Source: Forficula auricularia
Taxonomy: Eukaryota > Arthropoda > Insecta > Dermaptera > Forficulidae
Assembly: GCA_024734495.1 (NCBI GenBank)
Contig: JALMQS010000099.1
Span: 95,728,744 to 95,792,743 of the forward strand
Length of the DNA stretch: 64,000 nt
Direction: 5' to 3'
Both the position numbers and the translations under genes were made by a program. How positions within the stretch are numbered: the first letter of the stretch is position 1; each line of letters starts with the position of its first letter. Of the stretch, positions 22,478 through 33,714 are shown piece by piece. The notes beneath the pieces are model-generated. The model did no database searches. It saw only the letters and a program-made list of their open reading frames with translations, and was not told the origin of the DNA.

Positions 22478-22530
22478 TCAGGGCTGTCCAACCCGCGGGC
22501 CGCATGCGGCCCAGCACTGCAATGAATAAA
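22478..22530 (+). mobile_element. hAT-like terminus
   Basis: CAGGGCTGTCCAACCCGCGG with an inner GC-rich hairpin (GGGCCGCATGCGGCCC) resembles the outer end of hAT elements; compare the pair at 57129-57671. No right end found. Confidence 0.35.
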
Positions 22531-23386
22531 ATAAAATTATAAACTTCCTTAAACATTTATATGTACTTACTGAAAAACATATCTGATACAATGACCTTAT
22601 AATTTTTTTTCTAAAATAAAAAGAAATGGAAACGCGATTAAAATTACAAAAAATTAGAAGAAAAAATAAAAACTTTTTTAAGACTCGGTACGCTTTCTAT
22701 AAAAACAGGTAAAGGAAAAGGCTCGTGTGCAGCGGGCTTAAGGTAATATACACCGACAACGAGCAAAATTTCAGAATCCAAAATGTCTTTAGATACCCAA
22801 CCAATTGTGCATGTGTTGTTTAAAGAAGAGAGTTTATGGAGAATGGTGGGCCATTTACTTTGCGCAGTAGCTAGCAAGTGCGCAAAGTATTGTTGAAGAC
22901 GTTTTCAGCTTCACTGTTATTGCAGATTGGAACTCTTCTAATATTCTTAATATTAATTCAACTCAAAAATATATCTTCCACATCAGGCTTGGTCAATCCA
23001 AATTTTACCGCCTGGGTCGGTTTTCTTTTGTCAATAAGGCTTGTAAGCCAGTTAAAATATTACTCAATAGGTCCGTTTACACGTCAACTCCAAACCGGCA
23101 CACGGGCGCGCCGCTCCGGAGCGTCATTTTGGAGCGGCGCGCCTGGAGCGTGAGTTTGGAGCGTACATGCCAAAATCCCTCTGTGTAAATACAATATACA
23201 AAGATTTTGGAGCCCCGCGTGGAGTTTCCACCTGGGTGAAAATCCACGCACCGCTCCAACGCTCTGTCTAGTTAATAATTAATTGTTTTTTTAATTTTAA
23301 AACCCACTAATTATTCATTGCAAATATTATATTATATTAAAATTACGAAATTTATTTATAATTGAATTGATATATATGATTGATTG

Positions 23387-25130
23387 ATTGGAGAGAAGGG
23401 AACCAATCGACTTGATTGGGGAATAATGGAATTGAAATAATTATCGGAAAAGAGGTTTTTTATCTAATTAGATTTTTCCTCTTATTAAAAAACAAGGACT
23501 AAAGATGAATAAGGACACTCGATGGTGGAGAAGTAATCTCCGGAATCGAAGCAAAAAAATACAATGTATACATTAATTAATGTAAAATAATTGGTTATTT
23601 ATAATTCTGAATGGAATTGATATAATTATCGGAAAAGAGGTTTTTTATCTAATTAGATTTTTCCTCTTATTAAAAACAAGGACTAAAGATGAATAAGGAC
23701 ACTCGATGGTGGAGAAGTTATCTCCGGAATCGAAGCAAAAAAATACAATGTATACATTAATTAATGTAAAATAATTGGTTTATTTATAATTCTAGACATG
23801 GGGATAATTAAAACCAATCGACTTGATTGGGGAATAATGGAATTGAAATAATTATCGGAAAAGAGGTTTTTTATCTAATTGGATTTTTCCTCTTATTAAA
23901 AACAAGGACTAAAGATGAATAGGGACACTCGATGGTGGAGAGGTGGTCTCCGGAATCGAGGCAAAAATACAATGTATACATTGATTAGTGTAGAATAATT
24001 GGTTATTTATAATTCTAATGGAGAAAAGATATAATTATTTATAATTGAATAAGAGAATGGAAGGAGATGGATTAATTGGATGGATTAATTTCCGCAATAT
24101 GGTTTTGGAATAATTATCGGAAAAGAGGTTTTTTTCTATAATTAGTTTTTTTCCTCTTATTAAAAACAAGGACTAAAGATGATCAAGGACACTCGATGGT
24201 GGAGAAGCAATCTCCGGAATCGAAGCTAAAATACATTAATTCATGTAAAATAATTGGTTGGTTTAATTATTTATAATTGGGAATGGTCGGGATGGATTAA
24301 TTTCCGCAATATGGAATTGGAATAATTATCAGAAAAAGAGTTTTTTTATTTAATTAGTTTTTTCCCCTTATTAAAAACAAGGACTAAAAAGATGATCAAC
24401 GACAGTCGATGGTGGAGAAGTAATCTCCGGAGTCGAATCTCAAATACAATGTATACATTAAATCATGTAAAATAATTGGTTTTTATTTATAATTTAACGG
24501 AAAAAAAATCACGGGAGGGAGAACATAATGGAATTGGAATAATTATCGGAAAAGAGGTTTTTTATTTAATTAGTTTTTTCCCTCTTATTAAAAACAAGGA
24601 CTAAAAAAGTTGATCAAGGACAGTTGATGGTGGAGAAGTAATCTCCGGAGTCGAAGCTCAAATACAATGTATACATTAATTCATGTAAAATAATTGGTTT
24701 TTATTTATAATTTAACGGAAAAAAGAATGACGGGAGGGAGAACATAATGGAATTGGAATAATTATCGGAAAAGAGGTTTTTTATTTAATAAGTTTTTTCC
24801 TCTTATTAAAAACAAGGACTAAAAAGATAATCAAGGACAGTCGATGGTGGAGAAGTAATCTCCGAAGTCGAAGCTCAAATAGAATGTATACATTAATTCA
24901 TGTAAAATAATTGGTTCAATAAAATTATTTATAATTTAACGGAAAAGAGGTTTTTTATTTCGTCAATTTTTCCTCTTAGTAAAAACACAGACTTAAAACA
25001 TTATCGCAAGCCCGAGGAGATCAATGGTGGGGGAAGTAATCTCCGATGTCGAAGCTGAAATACAATGTAGGTATACATTAATTCATGTAAAATAATTGGT
25101 TCAATAAAATTTATTTATTTATTTTCTTTT
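23387..25130 (+). repeat. Satellite array, about eight units of 180-260 bp
   Basis: The word TTATCGGAAAAGAGGTTTTT recurs at 23441, 23626, 23852, 24114, 24326, 24543, 24762 and, degraded, at about 24939. Each unit also holds AACAAGGACTAAA, a hairpin (TCGAT-GGT-GGAGA-loop-TCTCC-GGA-ATCGA) and CAATGTATACATTAATT. Spacing varies (about 180-262 bp) because the AT-rich segment changes length while the hairpin core is kept. Confidence 0.85.
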
Positions 25131-26049
25131 CTTAGAATTTAACTAATTAGAGGTATTTTCTATATTGAAATGCTCTGTTTAGTCAGTCAAACACTTTTGC
25201 AGTGAGCGGATCACCTTAAGGTAGGTTGTTCCGCCAAATGTGTTTTCTTAGGATTTTTTTTTGAAATTTAGACAGATTATTATTTAAATACTTCTGCTTC
25301 GATTGGTGGCAAAACTAAATTTATGAACAATATAGTTCCGGAGACATTAAATTTCAAAAATAGAGTTTTTCAGACTCATACATTGCACTATACAGGATAT
25401 CGGAAAGTTTACATACATATTTAATTATAATTAAGAAACCCTTCTAATCATTTTTATAAAAAACTAAACTAACATTAAACAATAACCAATACATATTTTA
25501 AGACAATTTTGATTCATAGTTACAACACAGTTTCTGGGACAATAATGAATAAATAATGAAAAATGTATAAAAAAATTTACACTAAAAACAATTTGGCAAC
25601 AGCGCATTTATTTAACCAGCGAAAGATGTATAAAGCGCGCATGCGCTAGATTTTTTCAAAATTATAATTTTCATAAGGTGTAGCTTAGGCGTTGATTACA
25701 TTTGTTAAAGAATAACAAAACGATTTTTTTAGAAATAAATCGATCTTTAAAATGTATTTTATCTGTCATACTATATATAAGAGCCTAGATTAATTTGTAA
25801 CAACGCTCAGAGAATGCTGCCGACAGGGGGCGCTGATGCCGTCGGTATATTTGCCGCAAATTTGAAATATAATTGTAATTGTAATATGAAATGAAAGACT
25901 CCAATTGATTTTAAATTGAGAAACATTAAATATATTAGTTGAATAAAAGATTTCACTGTCGATGGTAACAGAATTGTTTTTATTTTAGGTTAAAAATAAA
26001 ATAAAATGAGAGAGTCTTCTGTTTTTTAAATAAAATAATTTTTAATTAT

Positions 26050-26098
26050 TTCTAGAGACTATAGTTTCGAAGGCATTGCCTTCATCATCAGTCTATCA
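26050..26098 (-). ncRNA. Hammerhead ribozyme of the left Penelope-like copy
   Basis: On the minus strand: stem I AUAGA/UCUAG, CUGAUGA (complement of 26085-26091), stem II GAAGGC-aau-GCCUUC, GAAAC (complement of 26064-26068), CUAUAG, GUC. Every invariant position is present. Confidence 0.75.
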
Positions 26099-26252
26099 CA
26101 AATATTTCAAATTAGTTACAAATTAAGATTTATACATAGAAAATTTTGAAAAATATATAATGTCTTTTTCTTCATGTTTCCTCTTGGGAGATTTGAATAT
26201 AACTGGAGCAATATCTGGGTTACTCTTTTGTTTAGGCATTTTCTAAAGAGTT

Positions 26253-26880
26253 TTACCTGAATGAATGGAATGTTTTTAAAAAAGGGTCATTGATAATTTC
26301 TAGTTTTTCATTTAAAGATTCAATTGGGCTTTTTTCCAAGGATTTTAAAATTTCAATGGATTCTTTTAAAGAAAGAATTAAGGGGTCATTGACTTCTTTG
26401 ATCAATTTAATTTTGGATTGATCTGGAAAACTATGATTGTTAGCATTTAAATGCTCTGCAAATGCATAATTTTCATATTTTAATTTGTAGGCTCTCTTGT
26501 GTTCATTGATCCTAATGGATAAATTTCTTTCCGTTTTTCCTATATAAGTTGCATTGCAATCTTGGCATGTCAATTTATATACACCGGATTCATTTCAATT
26601 TATCTTTAATTTGACTTAATTCACTTCCTAATGTATATGGTGATCTAAAGATTGTCGCGTACCCTAAAGATTTTAATTTATGCTTTATTTTTTCGGACAT
26701 CTTACCATAATATGGTAATATTAGTTTTGGCAGATCTTTAATTTGGGAATTTTGTGAATAGATTAAATTTAAATTTGATTTTTGAATTTTACCTTTTAAT
26801 ATTTGATCTATTAAATTGCTTTCATAACCATTATTTATAGCTATTTCTTTGATTATCTCTAGAATTAAGTCAAATTAAAG
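26253..26880 (-). pseudogene. Penelope-like polyprotein C-terminus, GIY-YIG (left copy)
   Basis: The frame includes TYIGKTERNLSIRINEHKRA, the GIY-YIG signature with R and H at expected spacing, preceded by the cysteine-containing linker LTCQDCNA. Upstream (26580-26880) the frame resumes with a shift through the region between reverse transcriptase and endonuclease. The reverse transcriptase core is missing (5' truncation). Confidence 0.7.
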
Positions 26881-26924
26881 ATAAAATTCCGTAAAATGAG
26901 AAATCCAGTGTATATAAATTGACA

Positions 26925-27241
26925 TGCCATAGATTGGAATGCAACTTATATAGGAAAAACGGAAAGAAATTTATCCATTAGGATCAATGAACACAAGAGA
27001 GCCTACAAATTAAAATATGAAAATTATGCATTTGCAGAGCATTTAAATGCTAACAATCATAGTTTTCCAGATCAATCCAAAATTAAATTGATCAAAGAAG
27101 TCAATGACCCCTTAATTCTTTCTTTAAAAGAATCCATTGAAATTTTAAAATCCTTGGAAAAAAGCCCAATTGAATCTTTAAATGAAAAACTAGAAATTAT
27201 CAATGACCCTTTTTTAAAAACATTCCATTCATTCAGGTAAA
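26925..27241 (+). pseudogene. GIY-YIG fragment (right, inverted copy)
   Basis: Nearly identical to the left copy but in the opposite orientation, ending at the same TAA. Its CQDC linker is damaged (CH*DWNA-type reading). Non-functional. Confidence 0.65.
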
Positions 27242-27394
27242 ACTCTTTAGAAAATGCCTAAACAAAAGAGTAACCCAGATATTGCTCCAGTTATATTCAA
27301 ATCTCCCAAGAGGAAACATGAAGAAAAAGACATTATATATTTTTCAAAATTTTCTATGTATAAATCTTAATTTGTAACTAATTTGAAATATTTG

Positions 27395-27441
27395 TGATAG
27401 ACTGATGATGAAGGCAATGCCTTCGAAACTATAGTCTCTAA
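27395..27441 (+). ncRNA. Hammerhead ribozyme of the right Penelope-like copy
   Basis: CTGATGA (27402-27408), stem II GAAGGC-aat-GCCTTC, GAAAC (27425-27429), CTATAG, GTC (27434-27436); stem I ATAGA/TCTA. Same structure as the left copy. Confidence 0.75.
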
Positions 27442-27940
27442 AAATAATTAAAAATTATTTTATTTAAAAAACAGAAGACTCTCTCATTTTATTTTATTTT
27501 TAACCTAAAATTAAATATATTGATAATTATTCCTCCCCCCCCCTCACCACTCAAAAATTAAATATTCAATTCGCTTTTCTTTGCGCACAGAAAAATAAAT
27601 TAATCACATTTTATTTGATTTATATTTTATATATTATTTGTTTATTTTTTAATAATTTGCCACTTTTTTATAATTTTTTAAAAATCTAAATTTTGTTATT
27701 CTTATTTTTTGGATTTTTACAAAATTGAACGACATAAGACACGCATGCCCGAGTTTATCATGGCAATACTGAATGGATCAGCCTGATCATACAAACAACA
27801 CCTGATCTCATTTAAATATTTGGAGCCTTATATCCATTATCGAATTTTTAAAAAAATGATATAATATAATTCTCACGATCCCACTTATTTAAATAAATCT
27901 ATTTCCACACAAAAATATCACAATGCTGTAGATTATAGAA

Positions 27941-28864
27941 ACGGCAAACCCTCTCTCCCGAATAATCGAATCAATATTGCCTCCTCAATTACTCTCGACC
28001 TAGACAAACTGAATAAATGGGGCTCTCAAAATTTAGTTAACTTCAATTCAAACAAGACTCAATGTTGTCTAATTTCTAGGCGCGAAAATAGAGATTTCCC
28101 TGATATTCACTTCGATTCGAATACCCTGAAAATGTGTGACAGCCTATCCATGTTGGGCGTCTCTGTCGCATCTGACCTGTCTTGGAATGAACACATCTCC
28201 TCTGTGGCGAAATCTGCAGCAAGGAAGATTGGCTTCTTATTCAGGTCCAAGCGATTTTACAAAACCCCACAACTTCTCACCATCTACAAGGCCCAAATCC
28301 GCCCCTGTCTCGAACACGGCTCTCATCTGTGGAGAGGAGCCTCAAAATATTCTCTTGCCACCCTTGATGCAATTCAGAAACGAGCCGTCAGGCTAATTGA
28401 CGATTCTACCCTCACCGACTCTCTCGACTCGCTGGCTCATCGAAGAGATGTCTCCGCCCTTTCCCTTTTCTATAGATACTATCACGGCAGGTGCTCTGAT
28501 GAGATAAAATCAATAATTCCCCCAAAGCATGCTTTGCACGCAGCACACGTTTTGCCGACTCCCAACACTCTTTCGCGGTCAAATTAGAAAAGTGCCGGAC
28601 CACTTCATTCGCGAATTCATATATCCCCATGACGTCAAGGAACTGGAACTCTCTCCCAACCTCTATCTTTCCCAGCACCTATGATCTTCAAACCTTCAAA
28701 ACCAGGGTGCATAGACACCTACGTCTACACCCTCTCACTTAAACAACTTTCCCTTCTCTTCGGTAATGCAAGGGTCTTTCGAGATCCATAGGGACTACAT
28801 CTTTACTGGTGCACCCCTTCTTGCATTCGAGTGCATTAAAAAAAAAAAAAAAAAAAAAAAAAAA
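27941..28864 (+). pseudogene. Jockey-superfamily-like LINE, 5'-truncated copy 1
   Basis: It encodes the region after the reverse transcriptase catalytic site (LDKLNKWGSQNLVNFN, MLGVSVASDLSWNEHI, LDAIQKRAVRLIDD) and ends in an A-run at 28837-28864. Compared with the copy at 34793-35850, one C is missing near 28520, which shifts the frame and ends the protein early. It landed inside the 189-bp unit of element X. Confidence 0.75.
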
Positions 28865-28865
28865 T

Positions 28866-29760
28866 GCTTCCAGATTCATATCTAGAGCCTCATTTCTGTA
28901 GCTGTGTCAGGACTAAAAGGAGGCAAAACTTTTAAGAGACTATGTATTTTCGGGAGTTTACAGGTATACATTTGGAGTGTGGTTTTTTAAGAGGAATAGA
29001 ATTTGTGATGCCGTCAAAAAATATCACAATGCTGTAGTTTATAGAAAAAAAATACTTCCAGATTCATATCTATGAGCCTCATTTCTGTAGCTGTGTCAGG
29101 ACTAAAAGGAGGCAAAACTTTTAAGAGACTATGTATTTTCGGGAGTTTACAGGTATACATTTGGAGTGTGGTTTTTTAAGAGGAATAGAATTTGTGATGC
29201 CGTCAAAAAATATCACAATGCTGTAGTTTATAGAAAAAAAATACTTCCAGATTCATATCTATGAGCCTCATTTCTGTAGCTGTGTCAGGACTAAAAGGAG
29301 GCAAAACTTTTAAGAGACTATGTATTTTCGGGAGTTTACAGGTATACATTTGGAGTGTGGTTTTTTAAGAGGAATAGAATTTGTGATGCCGTCAAAAAAT
29401 ATCACAATGCTGTAGTTTATAGAAAAAAAATACTTCCAGATTCATATCTAGAGCCTCATTTCTGTAGCTGTGTCAGGACTAAAAGGAGGCAAAACTTTTA
29501 AGAGACTATGTATTTTCGGGAGTTTACAGGTATACATTTGGAGTGTGGTTTTTTAAGAGGAATAGAATTTGTGATGCCGTCAAAAAATATCACAATGCTG
29601 TAGTTTATAGAAAAAAAAAATACTTCCAGATTCATATCTAGAGCCTCATTTCTGTAGCTGTGTCAGGACTAAAAGGAGGCAAAACTTTTAAGAGACTATG
29701 TATTTTCGGGAGTTTACAGGTATACATTTGGAGTGTGGTTTTTTAAGAGGAATAGTATTT
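28866..29760 (+). repeat. Tandem array of five 189-bp units inside element X
   Basis: CTTCCAGATTCATATCTA recurs at 28867, 29055, 29244, 29433 and 29623, a steady 188-190 bp. Units are almost identical, so the expansion is recent. Copy B of the element (51786-51970) has one unit. Confidence 0.9.
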
Positions 29761-30023
29761 GTGGACCGAGACGCCGCCCGCCAGGAGCACAAGCCCGGAG
29801 GGCGTGCCGAAGAGCACGCTCTAAAAGCTCGTTTTAATATAAAAATATTCAATCTCTTACAATGGTGCCAGATTTGTCAATCGAGCACGGAATTGGTTAG
29901 AATCGGTACATAAACAGCAACAAGTTTTGGACTTATGAATTATGAATCCTTATTGTCTGTTCTATATACTCTAGCATTAACTTTTTGCTAGTATTGTCGC
30001 GAAACAACTAGCTTAACATGAGT

Positions 30024-30790
30024 TCAAGATAAAAATTTTTAAGAAAAAAATAAAAACCGACTTCAAAAAATTAAGTGCAACAAATATATAAAATACACTA
30101 AAAGGTATAAAATAATTATTATCTTATTTAGTTACAACTAAACGACGAAATATTAACACGAAATTACTTTTTAAAGTCGGTGCCAAACAAACTATATCTA
30201 TAAGCGAGCGTACCCGCCAAACGTACTAAGTAAGATCCGTCGAGTGCGATTCATAAAAGGTATATGTTTGGCACCAACTTCAAAAAGTAATTTCGTGTTA
30301 ATATTTCGTCGTTTAGTTGTAACTAAATAAGATAATAATTATTTTATACCTTTTAGTGTATTTTTATATTTGTTGCACTTAATTTTTTGAAGTCGGTTTT
30401 TATTTTTTTCTTAAAAATTTTTATTTTCTCTTTTTAGTGATGTTATTAATAGTGATCATATCATCAGAACTTGACCAAATTAATATGACACCATCCCTAA
30501 GACACCCCCTTTCGGATAAAAAAAGAACCATCGAAATCGGTTCATAAACAAAGAGGTTAGGTCTAAACAAACCTAAACAAACCTAATAAAAAAGGTCTAA
30601 TACCTATGAAAAAAAATCGAAAAAAAATGGGACCAATCGGAAGCTAGACTGGACCCAATGCAAAAAAAATTTTCAAAATCGGTTGACAATTGGCGGAGAT
30701 ATGAGGTAACATAGGCACAAAAAAAAAAAAAAAAAAAAAAAAATTCAATCGAATAGAGAACCTCCTCCTTTTTTGAAGTCGGTTAAAAAA
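30024..30790 (-). repeat. Repeat family W, copy 2
   Basis: Reverse orientation relative to copy 1: the fold-back half comes first (30055-30405), then the 3' half ending CTCCTTTTTTGAAGTCGGTT. A long A-run at 30718-30742 matches the T-run of copy 1. Confidence 0.75.
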
Positions 30791-30794
30791 AGAG

Positions 30795-31080
30795 CGCTAT
30801 TGCTTGTGTATTATGTTATGTATTATGTGAAAAGAGAGAAACCCGCGAAAAATATGGGATAAGCAGTGGAGAATAAATAGAGAACGCTTTGGCCATATGC
30901 CTCTATTGAGGCAAGGTCAGTGCAAGGCAGGTTCAGCACGTACGCCAGAACCCGTTCAGACGCTGCTCCAACCCCACCCACACTCCTGACACCTCGACGG
31001 CCAGCATTCACACACACACACAGGATTGGAGCGTCCGTCAGGAGCGTCCGCTCCAAAACAGAAAACAAAATTTCATCATA
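30795..31080. other. GC-richer segment with CA microsatellite
   Basis: (CA)n at 31010-31021 and repeated GGAGCGTCCG words, which echo the GGAGCG words at 23110-23160. Possibly one dispersed repeat. The minus open frame over it is low-complexity and unrecognised. Confidence 0.3.
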
Positions 31081-31104
31081 GAATGTGTAGTATCCCCGTA
31101 AAGA

Positions 31105-31478
31105 TCACATTAAGTAGAATCGGTGTTGTAATGGTCAGAACAACTGACTGGCAACCCGGAGGTCTCGGGTTCGATTCCCGGCTATACCCAGACATTTTTC
31201 TGTAAGTATAGGGTCTGGTAATAAAAATTAAGTGGGAGATAAATTTAACCGAATTTATCGCGCGGAGAATTTACCACTGCTCGAAGCCCCTAAAACCTTG
31301 GTAAATTGGATATTGAATTGTATCTAAGTTTCTGAGATTGGCTCGTGATCCCGGCTTCTTTCCTTCTGCTCTGTTCTTTTCACGATTGAGGGGCCAGCCC
31401 ATACAGGCCTTTAGGGGATCCACCTTCTGGTGTATCTCCTTCTCTCATCAATATCATTAAAAAAAAAAAAAAAAAAAA
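31105..31478 (+). repeat. SINE-1, full-length, tRNA-derived
   Basis: The head GTAATGGTCAGAACAACTGA...CTGGCAACCCGGAGGTCTCG then GGTTCGATTCCCGG carries both pol III boxes at tRNA spacing. The body runs through GGGGCCAGCCCATACAGGCC and ends in about 20 A. Truncated relatives lie at 4547-4735 and 48405-48460. Confidence 0.75.
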
Positions 31479-31723
31479 ATTAGGTTTAATTTTTTTTTTA
31501 TATAATCTATTTCGAAAACACACCCTCACACACTTTATATTGAATACGTGCTCGACCGACATGATTCCCTCAATGACAGGAGGCGCACAAGGGCACAAGT
31601 GACTCATTTGAAGGGCGACCTGCCTGGCAAGTTGCCTGAAACTGTTAGAATACGCTTAGGATACCCGTCTCTTGGGAAACCCTCCGTTTGTGTCTCCCCA
31701 CTACTTAACATTGGAAGTGAATT

Positions 31724-31926
31724 CTAAGCCCGGTTGTATGTCGCAAAAGTAAATGCTTTTTACCACTAACCAAGGTAGATGGTAAATGGAGCCACTGGGA
31801 TGGCCAATCAGATGACAGCCACTGAATGTGCCTGTCATCTGATTGGCCATCCCAGTGGCTCCATTTACCATCTACCTTGGTTAGTGGTAAAAAGCATTTA
31901 CTTTGCGACATACAACCGGGCCTTAG
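31724..31926. mobile_element. MITE family U, copy 3 (203-bp near-perfect palindrome)
   Basis: CTAAGCCCGGTTGTATGTCG to CGACATACAACCGGGCCTTAG. The two halves fold almost without mismatch around TGAATGTGCC. Open frames on both strands are by-products of the palindrome. Confidence 0.85.
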
Positions 31927-32690
31927 ATACTCCCAGGCTAGTCGAGTTTCATTTGAGTCGGCTGGGAATTGCAAAAAGTGTGAAAAGGGCCTTACTAATA
32001 CGAAACTGGTAGACGTTTCACTTTCAATGATTTAATTAAAATTAAATAAATTAAGGTAGTTGTTTCGCGACAATACTAGCAAAAAAGTTAATCCTAGAGT
32101 ATATAGAACAGACAATAATGATTCATAAACCCAAAACTTTTTGCTGTTTATGTACCACCACTAGCCAATCCCGTGCCCGTTTGACAAATCTGGCACCACT
32201 GTCCGAGCTTTTATATATTTTATCATGGTAATGTCAGATAAAGCACATTATAAAGGAAGATTTATCAAACAAAAAGCTCTTAATAAGCGTTTGAAGCTGT
32301 TGAGACAATGGCTGAAGCGAAAAAACGTCAAAAAAGTACTAAAGTTACACACTTTTTAGGTTAAATACATGCGTTGTTGCCAGCTTGTTTTTAGTGTAAA
32401 TTTTTACATTATACATTTTACATTATTTATTCATTATTATCTCATAAACTGTGTTGTAACTATGAATTAAAATTTTCTTAAAAAATGTGTTAGTTATTGT
32501 TTAATGTTGGTTTAGTTTTTTTATAACAAAATGGTAAGAAGAGTTTCTTAATTATAATTATATATAATTATAAATTGTGGTGTTTTTTGAGGCTCTTGAA
32601 AACCTTGAAAACAAATGTAATGTCTTCGTTAGGAAAAAGGAAATAAAATTTCTTTATACCTATTCTAACAAATTTATTTTCATGAAAAAC

Positions 32691-32738
32691 TTATGAGACG
32701 TTTCGGCGGATATTCTCACACCATCATCAGTCCAAGCT
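32691..32738 (-). ncRNA. Hammerhead ribozyme
   Basis: Minus strand: CUGAUGA (complement of 32724-32730), stem II GGUG/CGCC, GAAAC (complement of 32700-32704), GUC (complement of 32697-32699). Stem I pairs CUU/AAG beyond a small internal loop and AG/UC next to the core. This is one of the best-formed examples in the window. Confidence 0.7.
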
Positions 32739-32914
32739 TTTCATAATATAGTACATATGTCTGTGTAGAATGTCATTTTCTTTTTACAAATAATAACATT
32801 TTAATCAAAAAGCTGGAGGTATTTTGTTATTAATATAGTATGTCAATATCAGTTATATAAGTTATCTAAGTTTGTTTTCTATAGTTATTCTTCTTAAAAC
32901 ACTTTCATAATATA

Positions 32915-33176
32915 AAGTAAGTGACCCAAAAATGGACACCTTAAAACATAACCCTTAAAGCGGACACCTTAAAACATTTGTGTTTAAAATAAGGGCAAAA
33001 GGCCCCAAATTCTCTCTGCTGCAATTCCATCGCCTTCTGAAAAGGATTGCAAAGAATGGCCAATATAACATAAAGAATTTGAGGCCTATTTGCCCTTATT
33101 TTAAACACAAATGTTTTAAGGTGTCCGCTTTAAGGGGTATGTTTTAAAGTGCCCACTTTTGGGTCTTTTACTTTAT
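32915..33176. mobile_element. Fold-back MITE with about 95-bp arms
   Basis: AAAGTAAGTGACCCAAAAAT ... GGACACCTTAAAACATTTGTG on the left is mirrored by CACAAATGTTTTAAGGTGTCC ... GGGTCTTTTACTTT on the right. The arms also contain a direct repeat of the word GGACACCTTAAAACAT. Confidence 0.8.
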
Positions 33177-33714
33177 TACATATATATGTGTAGAATGTTA
33201 TTTTCTTTTTATAATTAATAACATTTTAATCAAAAAGCTTGTAATAAAAATAACCAACTGAAGGCTTTTTGTGTTATAAGTATTATTAATATAGTATATG
33301 TCAATATTAGTGAATATATCATATATATAATTAATTGGTTTAAATCTTATATTGTTTCTATAATTATTTTTCTTAAATTATATATATTTTTAACTGTAAT
33401 TTTCAATAAGTGATGTTATTACTTATTACTTAATAACCGTTAAGAGCCTCAAAAAACACCACAATTTATAATTTTAAAACATTATAGTACCATATATAAT
33501 TATATATGTTTGTAAACTTTCCGATATCCCGTATAGTGCAATGAATAAGAGTCTGAAAAACTCTATCTTTGGAATTTAATATCTCCCGAACTATATTGTT
33601 CATAAATTTCGTTTTGCCCTCAATCGATGCAGAAGTATCGTATTTAAATAATAATCAATCTAAATTTCAAAAAAATCCTAAGAAAACCCATATGGTGAGA
33701 CAACTAACTTAAAA

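Larger units (their letters stand above)
25937..27509. mobile_element. Head-to-head pair of truncated Penelope-like elements
   Basis: Two partial copies face outward: the left on the minus strand (3' end near 25990), the right on the plus strand (3' end near 27505), joined at about 26883. Both encode the GIY-YIG nuclease region and carry a hammerhead near the 3' end. A 12-bp target duplication ATTAAATATATT flanks the pair (25925-25936 and 27510-27521), and element X copy B shows the empty site. Inverted partial copies are a known outcome of Penelope insertion. Confidence 0.75.
25781..29845 (+). mobile_element. Element X, copy A (unclassified, heavily interrupted)
   Basis: It matches copy B (51205-52052) over AGATTAATTTG...GCCGACAGGG...GCTGATGCCGTC at the left and GGTATACATTTGGAGTGTGG...GAGACGC...GTGCCGAAG at the right. 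Compared with B, copy A carries a Penelope-like pair (25937-27509), a LINE (27941-28864) and a fivefold expansion of a 189-bp internal segment (28866-29760). No protein is encoded; the class is unknown. Confidence 0.65.
25216..30016 (-). mobile_element. Family Y, copy 2, split by element X
   Basis: The left piece (25216-25770) is the reverse complement of the right half of Y copy 1. The missing half resumes at about 29841 and runs to 30016 (CGCGAAACAACTAGCTTAA). The 4.07 kb between is element X with its own insertions. Confidence 0.75.
32571..33465 (-). mobile_element. Penelope-like/non-autonomous element nested in Y copy 3
   Basis: Bounded by AAATTGTGGTGTTTTTTGAG and its inverted partner near 33440. 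It contains a hammerhead (32691-32738), two direct copies of AATAACATTTTAATCAAAAAGC (near 32800 and 33220), and a nested MITE (32915-33176). No protein remains. Confidence 0.6.
32051..33711 (+). mobile_element. Family Y, copy 3, split by a ribozyme-bearing element
   Basis: TTAAGGTAGTTGTTTCGCGA to GGTGAGACAACTAACTTAA. Y copy 1 is continuous where this copy is broken at about 32570 and resumes at about 33480. Confidence 0.8.

Noticed and set aside
23387..25130. CRISPR array
   Set aside because: Eukaryotic satellite: long units with no short conserved repeat and unique spacer pattern.
28866..29760. Several small genes in the tandem array
   Set aside because: The open frame at the right end spans unit and flank, with no homology; array units are non-coding.
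31120..31195. tRNA gene
   Set aside because: A and B boxes are present, but the acceptor arms do not pair and the sequence runs into a SINE body with an A-tail repeated elsewhere.
31705..32035. Frames on both strands within 31705-32035
   Set aside because: By-products of MITE U palindrome; the peptide mirrors itself.
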